Source: Lentzea tibetensis
GTDB taxonomy: Bacteria; Actinomycetota; Actinomycetes; Mycobacteriales; Pseudonocardiaceae
Length of the DNA stretch: 64,000 bases
Reading direction: 5' to 3'
Assembly (NCBI RefSeq): GCF_007845675.1
Contig: NZ_VOBR01000010.1
Coordinates: 1-64,000 of the forward strand
Shown piece by piece: positions 31,341 through 41,085 of this stretch. The position numbers and the translations under genes are program-made. The notes beneath the pieces are model-generated. The model ran no database searches, was not told the DNA's origin, and was given only the letters and a program-made list of their open reading frames with translations. The stretch's first letter is position 1. Each line of letters begins with the position of its first letter.

Positions 31341-31645
31341 GCGGGAATCAGCTCACCCGTCATGTGCACCAACGAGTTGTCGGCGACGAGGGTCAACCAC
31401 GTGTTGACCACTCGCCGTCCGAAGTCCTGCACCGACACGATCGACGCGCTCGGCTCGGTGAAGCTCACCACGAACACCTCGGACGCCACCGGGACCACCG
31501 ACACGTCCACCGTCTCGTCGACGTGACGGACGGCCTCGGTGGCGCCGGTGTAGCTCAGCTTCCCCGGCACGCTGAGGTCGTAGTCGAAGGCCCAGTCGCC
31601 GTAGTCGACGCGGTAGTTGAGCGGGTGGGACAAGGGAGTTCTCAT
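31337..31645 (-). CDS. Small MoaF/lipocalin-like protein
   Basis: 102 residues with an alternating beta-strand pattern and the segment EVFVVSFTEPSASIVSVQDF that I associate with MoaF-related calycin-fold proteins, a fold group that also includes phenolic acid decarboxylases. It could bind or act on a small aromatic molecule; this is inference. ATG at 31643-31645 overlaps the methyltransferase stop, so it is the third gene of the ammonia-lyase operon. Its stop overlaps that of the convergent P450 by the shared CTAA. Confidence 0.65.
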   Translation of the reverse strand: MRTPLSHPLNYRVDYGDWAFDYDLSVPGKLSYTGATEAVRHVDETVDVSVVPVASEVFVVSFTEPSASIVSVQDFGRRVVNTWLTLVADNSLVHMTGELIPA

Positions 31646-32328
31646 TTCTTCCTGGCGACAGTGAGCCCATCGGAGATCGGGAGGATCACGACGTCCATCG
31701 ACTCGTCGGCGGCGAGCACGCTGTTGAACGCCGCGAGCGCGTGCGCGCTGTCCCGCATCACGCCGGGGTCCGCGTAGTCCGGTGCCATGACGTAGCCGTT
31801 GAACAGGACGTTGTCCACGAGCAGCAGGCCACCGGAGCGCAGCCTGGGGTGCAGCAGCCGGTAGTAGTTCTCGTAGTTGTCCTTGTCCGCGTCGAGGAAC
31901 GCGATGTCGACCACGAGGTCGGCAGGCAGCGACCGCAACGTCTCCAGCGCCGGGCCGACGCGGAAGTCGATGACGTCGGTGAGGCCTGCCTTCTCCCAGT
32001 GCTCCCGCGCGATCCCCCAGTCGTCGGTGACGTCGCAGGTGATCACCCGGCCGCCCGGCGCGAGGCCGCGGGCCATCGAGAGCGCGGAGAGACCGGTGAA
32101 CGTGCCGACGTCGATCGCGACGGTGGCGCCGGTCAGCGACGTGAGCAGGGTCAGCAGGGTGGCCTGCTCGGCCGGGACCTGCATGAGCGCCGGGTGACCG
32201 AGCTCGGCCGTGCGGTCGAGCAGGCTCGCCGTCACCGGGTCCAGCGGCGACGAGTGGCGCACCATGTAGTCCCGCAGCGCCTGGGTGACCGGCAGGTGCT
32301 TGACCTCGCCGAACCGCGGCGGCGTCAC
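31642..32328 (-). CDS. Class I SAM-dependent O-methyltransferase, CCoAOMT-like
   Basis: 228-residue catechol-type methyltransferase. SAM-binding motif I is AIDVGTFTGLSALSMA (about 71-86), the metal-binding motif is FLDADKDNYENY (about 144-155), and VDNVLFNGYV completes the divalent-metal site. Enzymes of this family methylate a hydroxyl next to another, for example caffeate or caffeoyl-CoA. GTG at 32326-32328 overlaps the ammonia-lyase stop. This pairing suggests that the lyase product, after hydroxylation, is O-methylated. Confidence 0.94.
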   Translation of the reverse strand: MTPPRFGEVKHLPVTQALRDYMVRHSSPLDPVTASLLDRTAELGHPALMQVPAEQATLLTLLTSLTGATVAIDVGTFTGLSALSMARGLAPGGRVITCDVTDDWGIAREHWEKAGLTDVIDFRVGPALETLRSLPADLVVDIAFLDADKDNYENYYRLLHPRLRSGGLLLVDNVLFNGYVMAPDYADPGVMRDSAHALAAFNSVLAADESMDVVILPISDGLTVARKK

Positions 32329-33908
32329 GCGGTCGCCGCCCGGACCGCGCCGGAGCGGATGAGCTCGACGACCTCGGCGATGTCGCCGTCCAGCCTGCGG
32401 TCCCGGTCGAGGAACGTGACCTTCGAGCGCACCAGCGAGTGCACCGCGCGGGTGCCGTCGGCCAGGCCCTCCGCGCCGCGCAGGTCGATCGCCTGGCAGT
32501 GCGCCATCAGCACGATCGCCGCGACCTCGCGGACCAGCTCCACGACCGTCCTGGCGTCGCGGGCCGCGATCGTGCCCATGCTGACCTTGTCCTGGTTGTG
32601 CGCCTCGGTCGAGCGGGAGAACGACGTCGCGGGCATGGTGAGCTTCAGCGCCTCGGCGGTGTACGCGGAGGCGGCCAGCTGGGTGCCCTTGAAGCCGTGG
32701 TGCAGGCCGGTCTCGTCGTCGTCGGCGAGGAACGGGATGAGGTTCGGCGTCAGCCCGTTGTTGAACTTCTCGTCCACCACCAGTGCCAGCTGACGGTCGA
32801 GCAGGTCGCCGACGCTCGCCACCGCCGTCTTCAGCGAGTCCATCGCCTGACCGATGTGACCGCCGTAGAAGTTGCCGCCGTTGCGCACCGCGCCCGCGTC
32901 CACGTCGAACAGCGGGTTGTCGTTCGTCGAGTTGATCTCCACCTCGACCATGCCGCGCGCCCAGTCCAGGGTGTCGTGCAGGACTCCGACGACGTGCGGC
33001 GCGCAGCGCAGCGAGTAGCGGTTCTGGATCGGGTGCTCCAGCTTGAGGAACCTGTTGTCCCCCAAGGCCGTGTTCGCCCGCAGCACGTGGTGGTCGTCGC
33101 GGGTGAGCGTGGATCCCTCCAGCAGCGACCGGATCGTCCCCGCGCTGCGCACCTGACCCGCGTGCGCCTTCTGCGCGTGGATGAACGGGTCGAAATGGCC
33201 GCGGTTGCCGAGCAGCGCCTCCATGCCCAGCGCGGTGCACACGTCCGCCACGTGCGCGATCTCGGCCGCGTCGGCGCACGCCAGCGTGGCGAAGCCGGAC
33301 ATGAACGACGTGCCGTTGATGAGCGCGAGGCCTTCCTTGGGCCCCAGCACCAGCGGGTCCAGCCCGCACTCGCGCAGCGCGTCCGCCGCGTCGACGACCG
33401 AGCCGCGGAACCACACGTCGCCCTCGCCGGTCAGCGCGGACGCCAGGTAGCACAGGGGAACCAGGTCACCGCTCGCGCCGACGGAGCCGCGTTCCGGGAT
33501 GACCGGCACGATGTCGTGGCGGAGGAAGTCCAGCAGCTGCCGCACGACCTCGGGGCGCACGCCGGAGTACCCGCGCGCCAGGCAGTTCGCGCGCACGAGC
33601 ATCGTCGCGCGCACCACGTCCCGCGCGGCACCGGGGCCGCTGCCGTTGAGGTGGTAGCGGATCAGGTTGCGCTGCAGCGCCACGACCTTGTCCGGGCTGA
33701 TCTGCCTCGTGCAGCTGTCACCGAAGCCGGTGGTGATGCCGTACATCGGCTGCCCGGTCGCGATCAGGTCGCGCATGAGCTTGACGGACTCGTTCATGCG
33801 CAGCTCAGCGCTCGGGTCCACGGCGACGTCCAGTACGCCGGGTTCACGGGCCACAACGGCGGTGGCCGTGACAGTCAGATCATCGGAACCAACGTGAAGT
33901 GACGGCAC
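32325..33908 (-). CDS. Aromatic amino acid ammonia-lyase (MIO enzyme, tyrosine/phenylalanine/histidine type)
   Basis: 527-residue lyase forming an unsaturated acid and ammonia from an aromatic amino acid. The prosthetic MIO group arises from A145-S146-G147 in GSVGASGDLVPL. The catalytic Tyr is Y56 in MYGITTGFGD; later motifs are INGTSFMSG, NRYSLRCAPHVVG and INSTNDNPLF. The selectivity loop reads NLIRYHLNGSG with His86-Leu87, the pair that in Rhodobacter TAL favours tyrosine, while bacterial HutH has Ser-His. An aminomutase cannot be excluded. GTG at 33906-33908 is my choice among several starts. No other histidine-degradation gene is near. Confidence 0.88.
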   Translation of the reverse strand: MPSLHVGSDDLTVTATAVVAREPGVLDVAVDPSAELRMNESVKLMRDLIATGQPMYGITTGFGDSCTRQISPDKVVALQRNLIRYHLNGSGPGAARDVVRATMLVRANCLARGYSGVRPEVVRQLLDFLRHDIVPVIPERGSVGASGDLVPLCYLASALTGEGDVWFRGSVVDAADALRECGLDPLVLGPKEGLALINGTSFMSGFATLACADAAEIAHVADVCTALGMEALLGNRGHFDPFIHAQKAHAGQVRSAGTIRSLLEGSTLTRDDHHVLRANTALGDNRFLKLEHPIQNRYSLRCAPHVVGVLHDTLDWARGMVEVEINSTNDNPLFDVDAGAVRNGGNFYGGHIGQAMDSLKTAVASVGDLLDRQLALVVDEKFNNGLTPNLIPFLADDDETGLHHGFKGTQLAASAYTAEALKLTMPATSFSRSTEAHNQDKVSMGTIAARDARTVVELVREVAAIVLMAHCQAIDLRGAEGLADGTRAVHSLVRSKVTFLDRDRRLDGDIAEVVELIRSGAVRAATA

Positions 33909-34227
33909 GGCGGCAGGCAACCACAGCGCACGCGAATCGCATCGCCTCCGCACCCCGTTCTGGCCGAAGGATGCCCGACGTCTCAGCCGGGCGCACCGAA
34001 AGAGGCGGGCCGTGCGGGCGGACGGTCCCTCACCGGAAACCCCCGCGCCCACGCGGAGTCCCGGCCCACCGCATCGACCCGCACGGCCCCGCCCACCGGC
34101 GCAGCCGCAGCGCCGGCATGATGGGTCCAGCGGGCTCGTCCGGACCCAAACGACTTTGTTCGGGCGCAGAGTAACCACGTGAGACGATCGGTGGGAAGCG
34201 AAACAGCCCCCGGTGTGGCCGAAAGTT
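33909..34227. other. Noncoding gap between aroE and the ammonia-lyase operon
   Basis: About 320 bases with no credible gene. It must hold the promoter of the minus-strand ammonia-lyase operon and the 3' end of the aroE transcript. I find no strong hairpin terminator and no clear -35/-10 pair. It marks the right edge of the accessory block. Confidence 0.5.
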
Positions 34228-35037
34228 TCAGCCGAGGGCTTCGCGCAGGGCCACCCGCATCACGTCGCGCGGGGCCGAATGGCCGGTGAACTGCTCCACC
34301 TGGCCGAAAGCCTGGTGCAGCAACATGTCCAGCCCGGTCGCGAGCTTGCTCCCGGTGCGCTCGACCGCGGTCGCGACCGGCGTCGGCCACGGGTGGTAGA
34401 TCACGTCCAGCACGAACGGGGCCCGCGCCAGCGCGTCCGCGACCGTCGCGGTCGCCTCCGCAGGAACGGTGCTCACGAGAACGTCCGAAGTGGACGCGAG
34501 CTCACCCAGGTCCACATCGGACAGCCGCAGCACGGAGACCTCGACGCCGACGCGCGCGGCGCACTCGACGGCCTCCTCGGCACGCGAAGGTTCGCGCACC
34601 ACGAGGGAAACGTCCTTCACGCCCAGCTCGGCGAACCCGGCCAGCGTCGCCGTCGCGGTGCCGCCCGCGCCGAGCAGCACGCCGCGGCCACCACCGGAGA
34701 AGCCGACCGAGCGCAACGCACCCACGACACCGTCCACATCGGTGCAGTCAGCGCGCCAGCCGTTCTCCGTGCGCACCAAGGTGTTCGCGGCACCGACGGC
34801 AGCGGCGCGGGCGGTCACCTCGGTGGCGACCGCCAGCGCCGCGCGCTTGTTCGGCATCGTGCACGACAGGCCGACCCACTCGGGGCCGAGTCCCGCCAGC
34901 AACGCGGGCACTTCCTCAGCCACGCACTCGATGCGCTCGTACGTCCAGCCGGACAGCCCGAGCGCCGCGTACGCGGCGTTGTGCAGCACCGGGGAAAGCG
35001 AGTGAGCGACCGGCGAACCGATCACCGCTGCCCTCAC
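34228..35037 (-). CDS. aroE: Shikimate dehydrogenase
   Basis: Reduces dehydroshikimate with NADPH. The 269 residues show the substrate motif IGSPVAHSLSPVLHNAAY, VGLSCTMPNKRAA with the catalytic Lys, the dinucleotide loop LLGAGGTATATLAGF and the C-terminal ATGLDMLLHQAFGQVE. The usual motif is NVTxPxK; here it is SCTMPNK, with Ser for Asn. GTG at 35035-35037 shares one base with the mltG stop. Its position after alaS-ruvX-mltG is the standard actinobacterial order; aroC, normally close by, is 13 kb away here. Confidence 0.95.
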   Translation of the reverse strand: MRAAVIGSPVAHSLSPVLHNAAYAALGLSGWTYERIECVAEEVPALLAGLGPEWVGLSCTMPNKRAALAVATEVTARAAAVGAANTLVRTENGWRADCTDVDGVVGALRSVGFSGGGRGVLLGAGGTATATLAGFAELGVKDVSLVVREPSRAEEAVECAARVGVEVSVLRLSDVDLGELASTSDVLVSTVPAEATATVADALARAPFVLDVIYHPWPTPVATAVERTGSKLATGLDMLLHQAFGQVEQFTGHSAPRDVMRVALREALG

Positions 35038-36263
35038 TAGAAAACGCCCTCCGCCCGTGCCTTCGCGTCGTAGATGTCGTGCTGTTCCTGGTTGTCCGAG
35101 AAGCAGGACGTGCCGTCCTTCTGACACTTCACGAAGTAGATCATGTTGCCGTCCGCCGGCTTCAGCGCGGCCTCGATGGCCTTGATGCTCGGCGAGCCGA
35201 TCGGCGTCGGCGGCAGACCACCCGTGCTGTAGGTGTTGTACGCACCGGCGGCCTGGCGGTTCGCGTCGGACGTGCGGATGTGCGGCTGGTTCAGCTTGTA
35301 GTTGACCGTGGAGTCGAACTGCAGCTTCATCGGCAGCTTCAACCGGTTGTAGATGACCCGCGAGACGCTGCCGAAGTCCTTCTCGATGCCTTCCTTCTCG
35401 ATCAGGGAAGCCATGACCAGCACCTCGTACGGCCGGAAGCCCGTGTCACCGGTGTTGCTCGGGATGCCGTAGCCCTGCAGCTTCTGCGCGGACGCCGTGA
35501 TCACACCGCGGAGCATCTCCACCGCCGAGACACCGGGGTTGACCTGGTACACGCCGCGCATGATCAGGCCTTCGAGCCGGAACTCCGGCGGCGCGGCCTT
35601 CACGTCCGCGATCGCCCAGTCCGGCACGCCCAGCGCGCCGGGGTCCGCCGTCTCGGCCGCGGCCTTGATCTCCTCGACCGGCACGCAGACCTTCTGGCCG
35701 CCGCGTTCCGTGCAGCTCGCCTCGGACAGCTGGGTGTAGATGCCCTTCACGACCTTGCCGTCGCCACCGGTCAGGTCGCGCAGGATCACGCCGCCCACGA
35801 CCTGCAGCGCGCCGACCTTCGTCTTCGGGTCGATCATGCGCGCGACCGCCGACGCACCGGACATGCGCGTCTTCATGACGTAGAAGCCGGGCTGGATCGC
35901 GGTGACCCGCTGGTCGGTCTTGCTGGCCTCGGTGAACGCGCGGGGACTCGCCACCACGCCGTTCTTCTGCAGCGTCGACGCGATCTCGCTCACCGGGTCG
36001 CCGTCCTTGACCTCGATGATGACGTCGCTCTCACCGGTGCCGGAGTAGTCGTCCCACGAACCGATGCCGCGCAGCTCGCGGTAGCCGTAGTAGGCGCCGC
36101 CGGCACCCAGTGCCAGCACCATCGCCACGACGATCCACAGGACCGTCTTCTTCTGCTTGCGCTTCTTGCGGGCCGCCGCCGCACGTGCCTTGCTCTTGGT
36201 GCTGGGGCGACGCTCACGCTCAACATCAACGTCGGGGTCGAACAACCCGAGATCGTCGCTCAA
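35037..36263 (-). CDS. mltG: Endolytic transglycosylase MltG
   Basis: Membrane-bound lytic transglycosylase that cleaves nascent glycan strands. The 408 residues have a basic cytoplasmic head (to about 38), one membrane segment (40-60), a LysM-like subdomain and the YceG catalytic domain. The catalytic Glu is E289 in MASLIEKEG; LEGLIMRGVYQV and GGLPPTPIGSPS are further family motifs. TTG at 36261-36263 is accepted as start because AAGGA lies seven bases upstream and no better codon exists. It follows ruvX after three bases. Confidence 0.95.
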   Translation of the reverse strand: MSDDLGLFDPDVDVERERRPSTKSKARAAAARKKRKQKKTVLWIVVAMVLALGAGGAYYGYRELRGIGSWDDYSGTGESDVIIEVKDGDPVSEIASTLQKNGVVASPRAFTEASKTDQRVTAIQPGFYVMKTRMSGASAVARMIDPKTKVGALQVVGGVILRDLTGGDGKVVKGIYTQLSEASCTERGGQKVCVPVEEIKAAAETADPGALGVPDWAIADVKAAPPEFRLEGLIMRGVYQVNPGVSAVEMLRGVITASAQKLQGYGIPSNTGDTGFRPYEVLVMASLIEKEGIEKDFGSVSRVIYNRLKLPMKLQFDSTVNYKLNQPHIRTSDANRQAAGAYNTYSTGGLPPTPIGSPSIKAIEAALKPADGNMIYFVKCQKDGTSCFSDNQEQHDIYDAKARAEGVF

Positions 36264-36266
36264 GGC

Positions 36267-36732
36267 TCATTCCTTTCGGGCAACCGCTCGCGCTCGCGCA
36301 TCCAACCAGGACTGCAGGATCTCCACTGCAGCGGCCTGGTCGACCACGGCGCGCTGTTTCTTGCCCTTCACGCCCCGCTGCGCCAGCACCCGGCTCACGA
36401 CGACGGTCGTCAGGCGCTCGTCACTGAGCCGAACCGGCACGGGGGCGACCCGATCGGCCAAGGCGGCAGCGTACGCCGTCGCCACCTCAGCCGCTGGTCC
36501 GTGTCGCCCGGCCAGGGTCTTGGGCAAACCGACCACGATCTCGACAACGTCGTGCTCGGCCACGAGAGCGGTGAGCTCGGAAAGGTCCGAACCACCCTTC
36601 TCGTCTCGCTGCAGGGTAACCAGCGGCGTGGCCAGAAATGCTGTCGGATCGCTGAGAGATATTCCCACCCGCACGGAACCGACGTCGACGCCGAGCCGCT
36701 TTCCGGGGCCCGGATCGTCGACGAAGGGCGAA

Positions 36733-36746
<14 letters not shown>
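36267..36746 (-). CDS. ruvX: Holliday junction resolvase-like / pre-16S rRNA nuclease (YqgF family)
   Basis: 159-residue RNase H-fold protein. [17 protein letters not shown] holds the first catalytic Asp; [12 protein letters not shown] and [10 protein letters not shown] carry the others; [14 protein letters not shown] is the C-terminal signature. In E. coli the family processes 16S rRNA ends. TTG at 36744-36746 is the only reasonable start and makes a 14-base overlap with the end of alaS, so expression is tied to alaS. Confidence 0.93.
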
Positions 36747-39402
<2,656 letters not shown>

Positions 39403-39455
39403 GGAAGTTCCTCGGGTTCAGAAAAGTTGTCAGGGCGCGCGGAAGAGGCGAACGA

Positions 39456-39722
39456 CTACCTGTCGTTCGCCCTGGGCGCTCGGCGCCCCGGCGTCTGGCC
39501 CGTCTGACGTTCCACGGTCTCCTGCAACTCCTGCTCCCGTTCGGCCATCCCGGCGCGCACCTCGGCCCCGAAGGAACCGAGCGCGCCCGCGAGTTCACGC
39601 AGGCCTTCACCCACGTTAGCGCCGATGCCCGCGGGGGTCGCCTGCTTTGTGACCTCGGCGGCCTTGCGCGCGGCGATGATGCCCGCGGCGGCGCCGAGCC
39701 CGAACCAGAAGAGGCGGCTCAT
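39456..39722 (-). CDS. Small membrane-anchored protein (DUF6167-like)
   Basis: 88 residues: one N-terminal hydrophobic segment (FWFGLGAAAGIIAA), a helical amphipathic middle and a basic tail. I take it for the DUF6167 protein that actinobacteria encode next to alaS; its function is unknown. ATG at 39720-39722 overlaps the stop of the DUF948 gene (ATGA). alaS starts 54 bases downstream, so the three genes are likely one transcript. Confidence 0.8.
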   Translation of the reverse strand: MSRLFWFGLGAAAGIIAARKAAEVTKQATPAGIGANVGEGLRELAGALGSFGAEVRAGMAEREQELQETVERQTGQTPGRRAPRANDR

Positions 39723-40126
39723 CGCTTGCCTCCCTTGCGAGGACGGCGGCGGGCGTGCTTGTTCGGCTCCTGCGCGGCCTTCCTGCGGGCCTTGACGGCC
39801 TTGCTGACGCCGTAGGACAGCGCGGCGACCTTGACCAGCGGGCTGCCGAGCGTGGCGGTGAACAGGCTCGTGAGCGCGGAGACGTTGCCGGTGACGGCCT
39901 TGGCGTTGGCCGTGATGCCGTCGACCCGCTCGAGCTGCGTGTTGACGTGCGTCAGCGTCGTGTTGGCCTCGTCGAACAGCGGGTCGCTGTTCTGGTGCGC
40001 CTTGCGGATCGCGACGGTGGCTTCGTCGAGCGTGCGTCCCAGCTTGATCAACGGGATCGCCAGCAGGAGCACAAGCAGCACGAACGCACCGGCGGCGACC
40101 AGTGCGGCGATCTGCCCTGGCGACAC
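39719..40126 (-). CDS. DUF948 membrane protein
   Basis: 135 residues: N-terminal membrane helix (about 5-28), a coiled-coil-like region (LDEATVAIRKAHQNSDPLFD and following) and a Lys/Arg-rich C-terminus. DUF948 proteins commonly precede alaS in actinobacteria. GTG at 40124-40126 has AGGAGG four bases upstream. Function unknown; a general stress or envelope role is suggested for relatives in Firmicutes. Confidence 0.85.
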   Translation of the reverse strand: MSPGQIAALVAAGAFVLLVLLLAIPLIKLGRTLDEATVAIRKAHQNSDPLFDEANTTLTHVNTQLERVDGITANAKAVTGNVSALTSLFTATLGSPLVKVAALSYGVSKAVKARRKAAQEPNKHARRRPRKGGKR

Positions 40127-40209
40127 GGATCCTCCTGGTGGGAGCGACTGGCGGAAGTGCCGGTCAGATTACCGTGCGCCAGCTCACGACCCTGATCAGG
40201 TCTCCCTTT

Positions 40210-40252
40210 GCCGTGGAGGCCGCCGTCGCGTCGCGACGGCGGCCTCCACGGC
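40210..40252 (-). terminator. Perfect 20-base-pair hairpin after the C39-like gene
   Basis: Bases 40210-40229 (GCCGTGGAGGCCGCCGTCGC) are the exact complement of 40233-40252 with a three-base loop. It starts 12 bases beyond the minus-strand stop at 40265. It separates that gene from the DUF948-alaS transcript. Confidence 0.85.
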
Positions 40253-40264
40253 GATTCGGCGGCC

Positions 40265-40876
40265 TCAGGCCACGTAGGTCTTCGTGACGAGCTGCCGGAA
40301 CGACCACAGGGTCATGCTCCAGGTCGGCGAGCTGTTGAAGCCCGGACTCCCCGACGCCGGGTCGTGCACGTGGACGTAGTTGTTGGTCCCGTCGAACGAC
40401 CACCCCGTCACCACGACCCAGTGGTCGACGTTGGTGCTCGCCGCGTACCCCGGCGGCCGCACCCCTCCCGGCCTGGTGACGATGTTGACCGGCGTGGCCC
40501 AGTTGATCCCGACGTTGCGCTTGAACATCCCCCACATCGCGTCGAGCTGCGCGGGTGTCATCGGGTTGTTCACGTTGAACACCTGGTAGCGGCTGTTGAG
40601 GTAGCTGTTGATCCCGTCGCGCACCTGGTAGCGGTTCGTACCCGCGTCCGGTGTGGTGCCGACCCTGGCGGCGATGGCGGCCTGGGTCGGCAGCGAGGAC
40701 GTCCGCGCGGAGATCGCCATGCGGATGGCCGCGGGACCGCACCAGTAGCCGGTCTGCTGCTTCTGCCACGTGACGGACATCCAGTCACCGGCGGCGGCAG
40801 TCGCCGGCGCGGAGGGCGCGAGCGTCACAGCCATCGCCATCACCATCATCGCGGTGAGTTTCCTGAGAGTTCCCAT
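40265..40876 (-). CDS. Secreted C39-like cysteine peptidase domain protein
   Basis: 203 residues with a Sec signal peptide (residues 1-28, cleavage after ATAAA). The mature part is a C39_2-type papain-like domain: catalytic Cys46 in QTGYWCGPAAIRM, His152 in NVDHWVVVTGW and Asp172 in VHVHDPASG. Related secreted proteins are common in actinomycetes. Unlike bacteriocin-processing C39 enzymes there is no transporter, and no precursor peptide is visible nearby. It is monocistronic with its own strong terminator. Target unknown. Confidence 0.85.
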   Translation of the reverse strand: MGTLRKLTAMMVMAMAVTLAPSAPATAAAGDWMSVTWQKQQTGYWCGPAAIRMAISARTSSLPTQAAIAARVGTTPDAGTNRYQVRDGINSYLNSRYQVFNVNNPMTPAQLDAMWGMFKRNVGINWATPVNIVTRPGGVRPPGYAASTNVDHWVVVTGWSFDGTNNYVHVHDPASGSPGFNSSPTWSMTLWSFRQLVTKTYVA

Positions 40877-40984
40877 GGCGCGGGACGTTAGGAATCGCGG
40901 CTTTCAGTTCGCTTGCAGGTAGCTGCACGTCCAGTCACACGTCCCCCAATCGGCCCACCGAAACCACGTGTTTCAGCGACTAGC

Positions 40985-41063
40985 GTGGTCACCGACCGTG
41001 AAACGGTGATCACACGGGGCTTGACACACGCGACTCGGAGTAGATGAGGTAAGCCTACCCTTA
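40985..41063 (+). promoter_or_regulatory. Promoter region of the siderophore operon with iron box
   Basis: 41045-41063 reads TGAGGTAAGCCTACCCTTA and matches the DtxR/IdeR/DmdR1 iron box TTAGGTTAGGCTAACCTAA at 14 of 19 positions. TTGACA at 41021-41026 lies 18 bases upstream of TGAGGT, a possible -10 inside the box, so Fe-loaded repressor would cover the promoter. Further upstream, GTGGTCACCG and CGGTGATCAC (40985-40994, 41004-41013) form an inverted repeat of unknown role. Confidence 0.75.
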
Positions 41064-41085
41064 GTTGAATTCATGCGGAGGTGTC

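Noticed and set aside
32325-33908. Histidine utilisation (HutH) assignment
   Set aside because: No hutU/I/G genes are nearby, the gene is coupled to an O-methyltransferase, and the selectivity pair is His-Leu and not Ser-His. Not fully excluded.
33909-34178. N-terminal extension of the ammonia-lyase by 90 residues
   Set aside because: The extension is Arg/Cys/Gly-rich without family likeness; aromatic lyases begin near the GTG at 33908.
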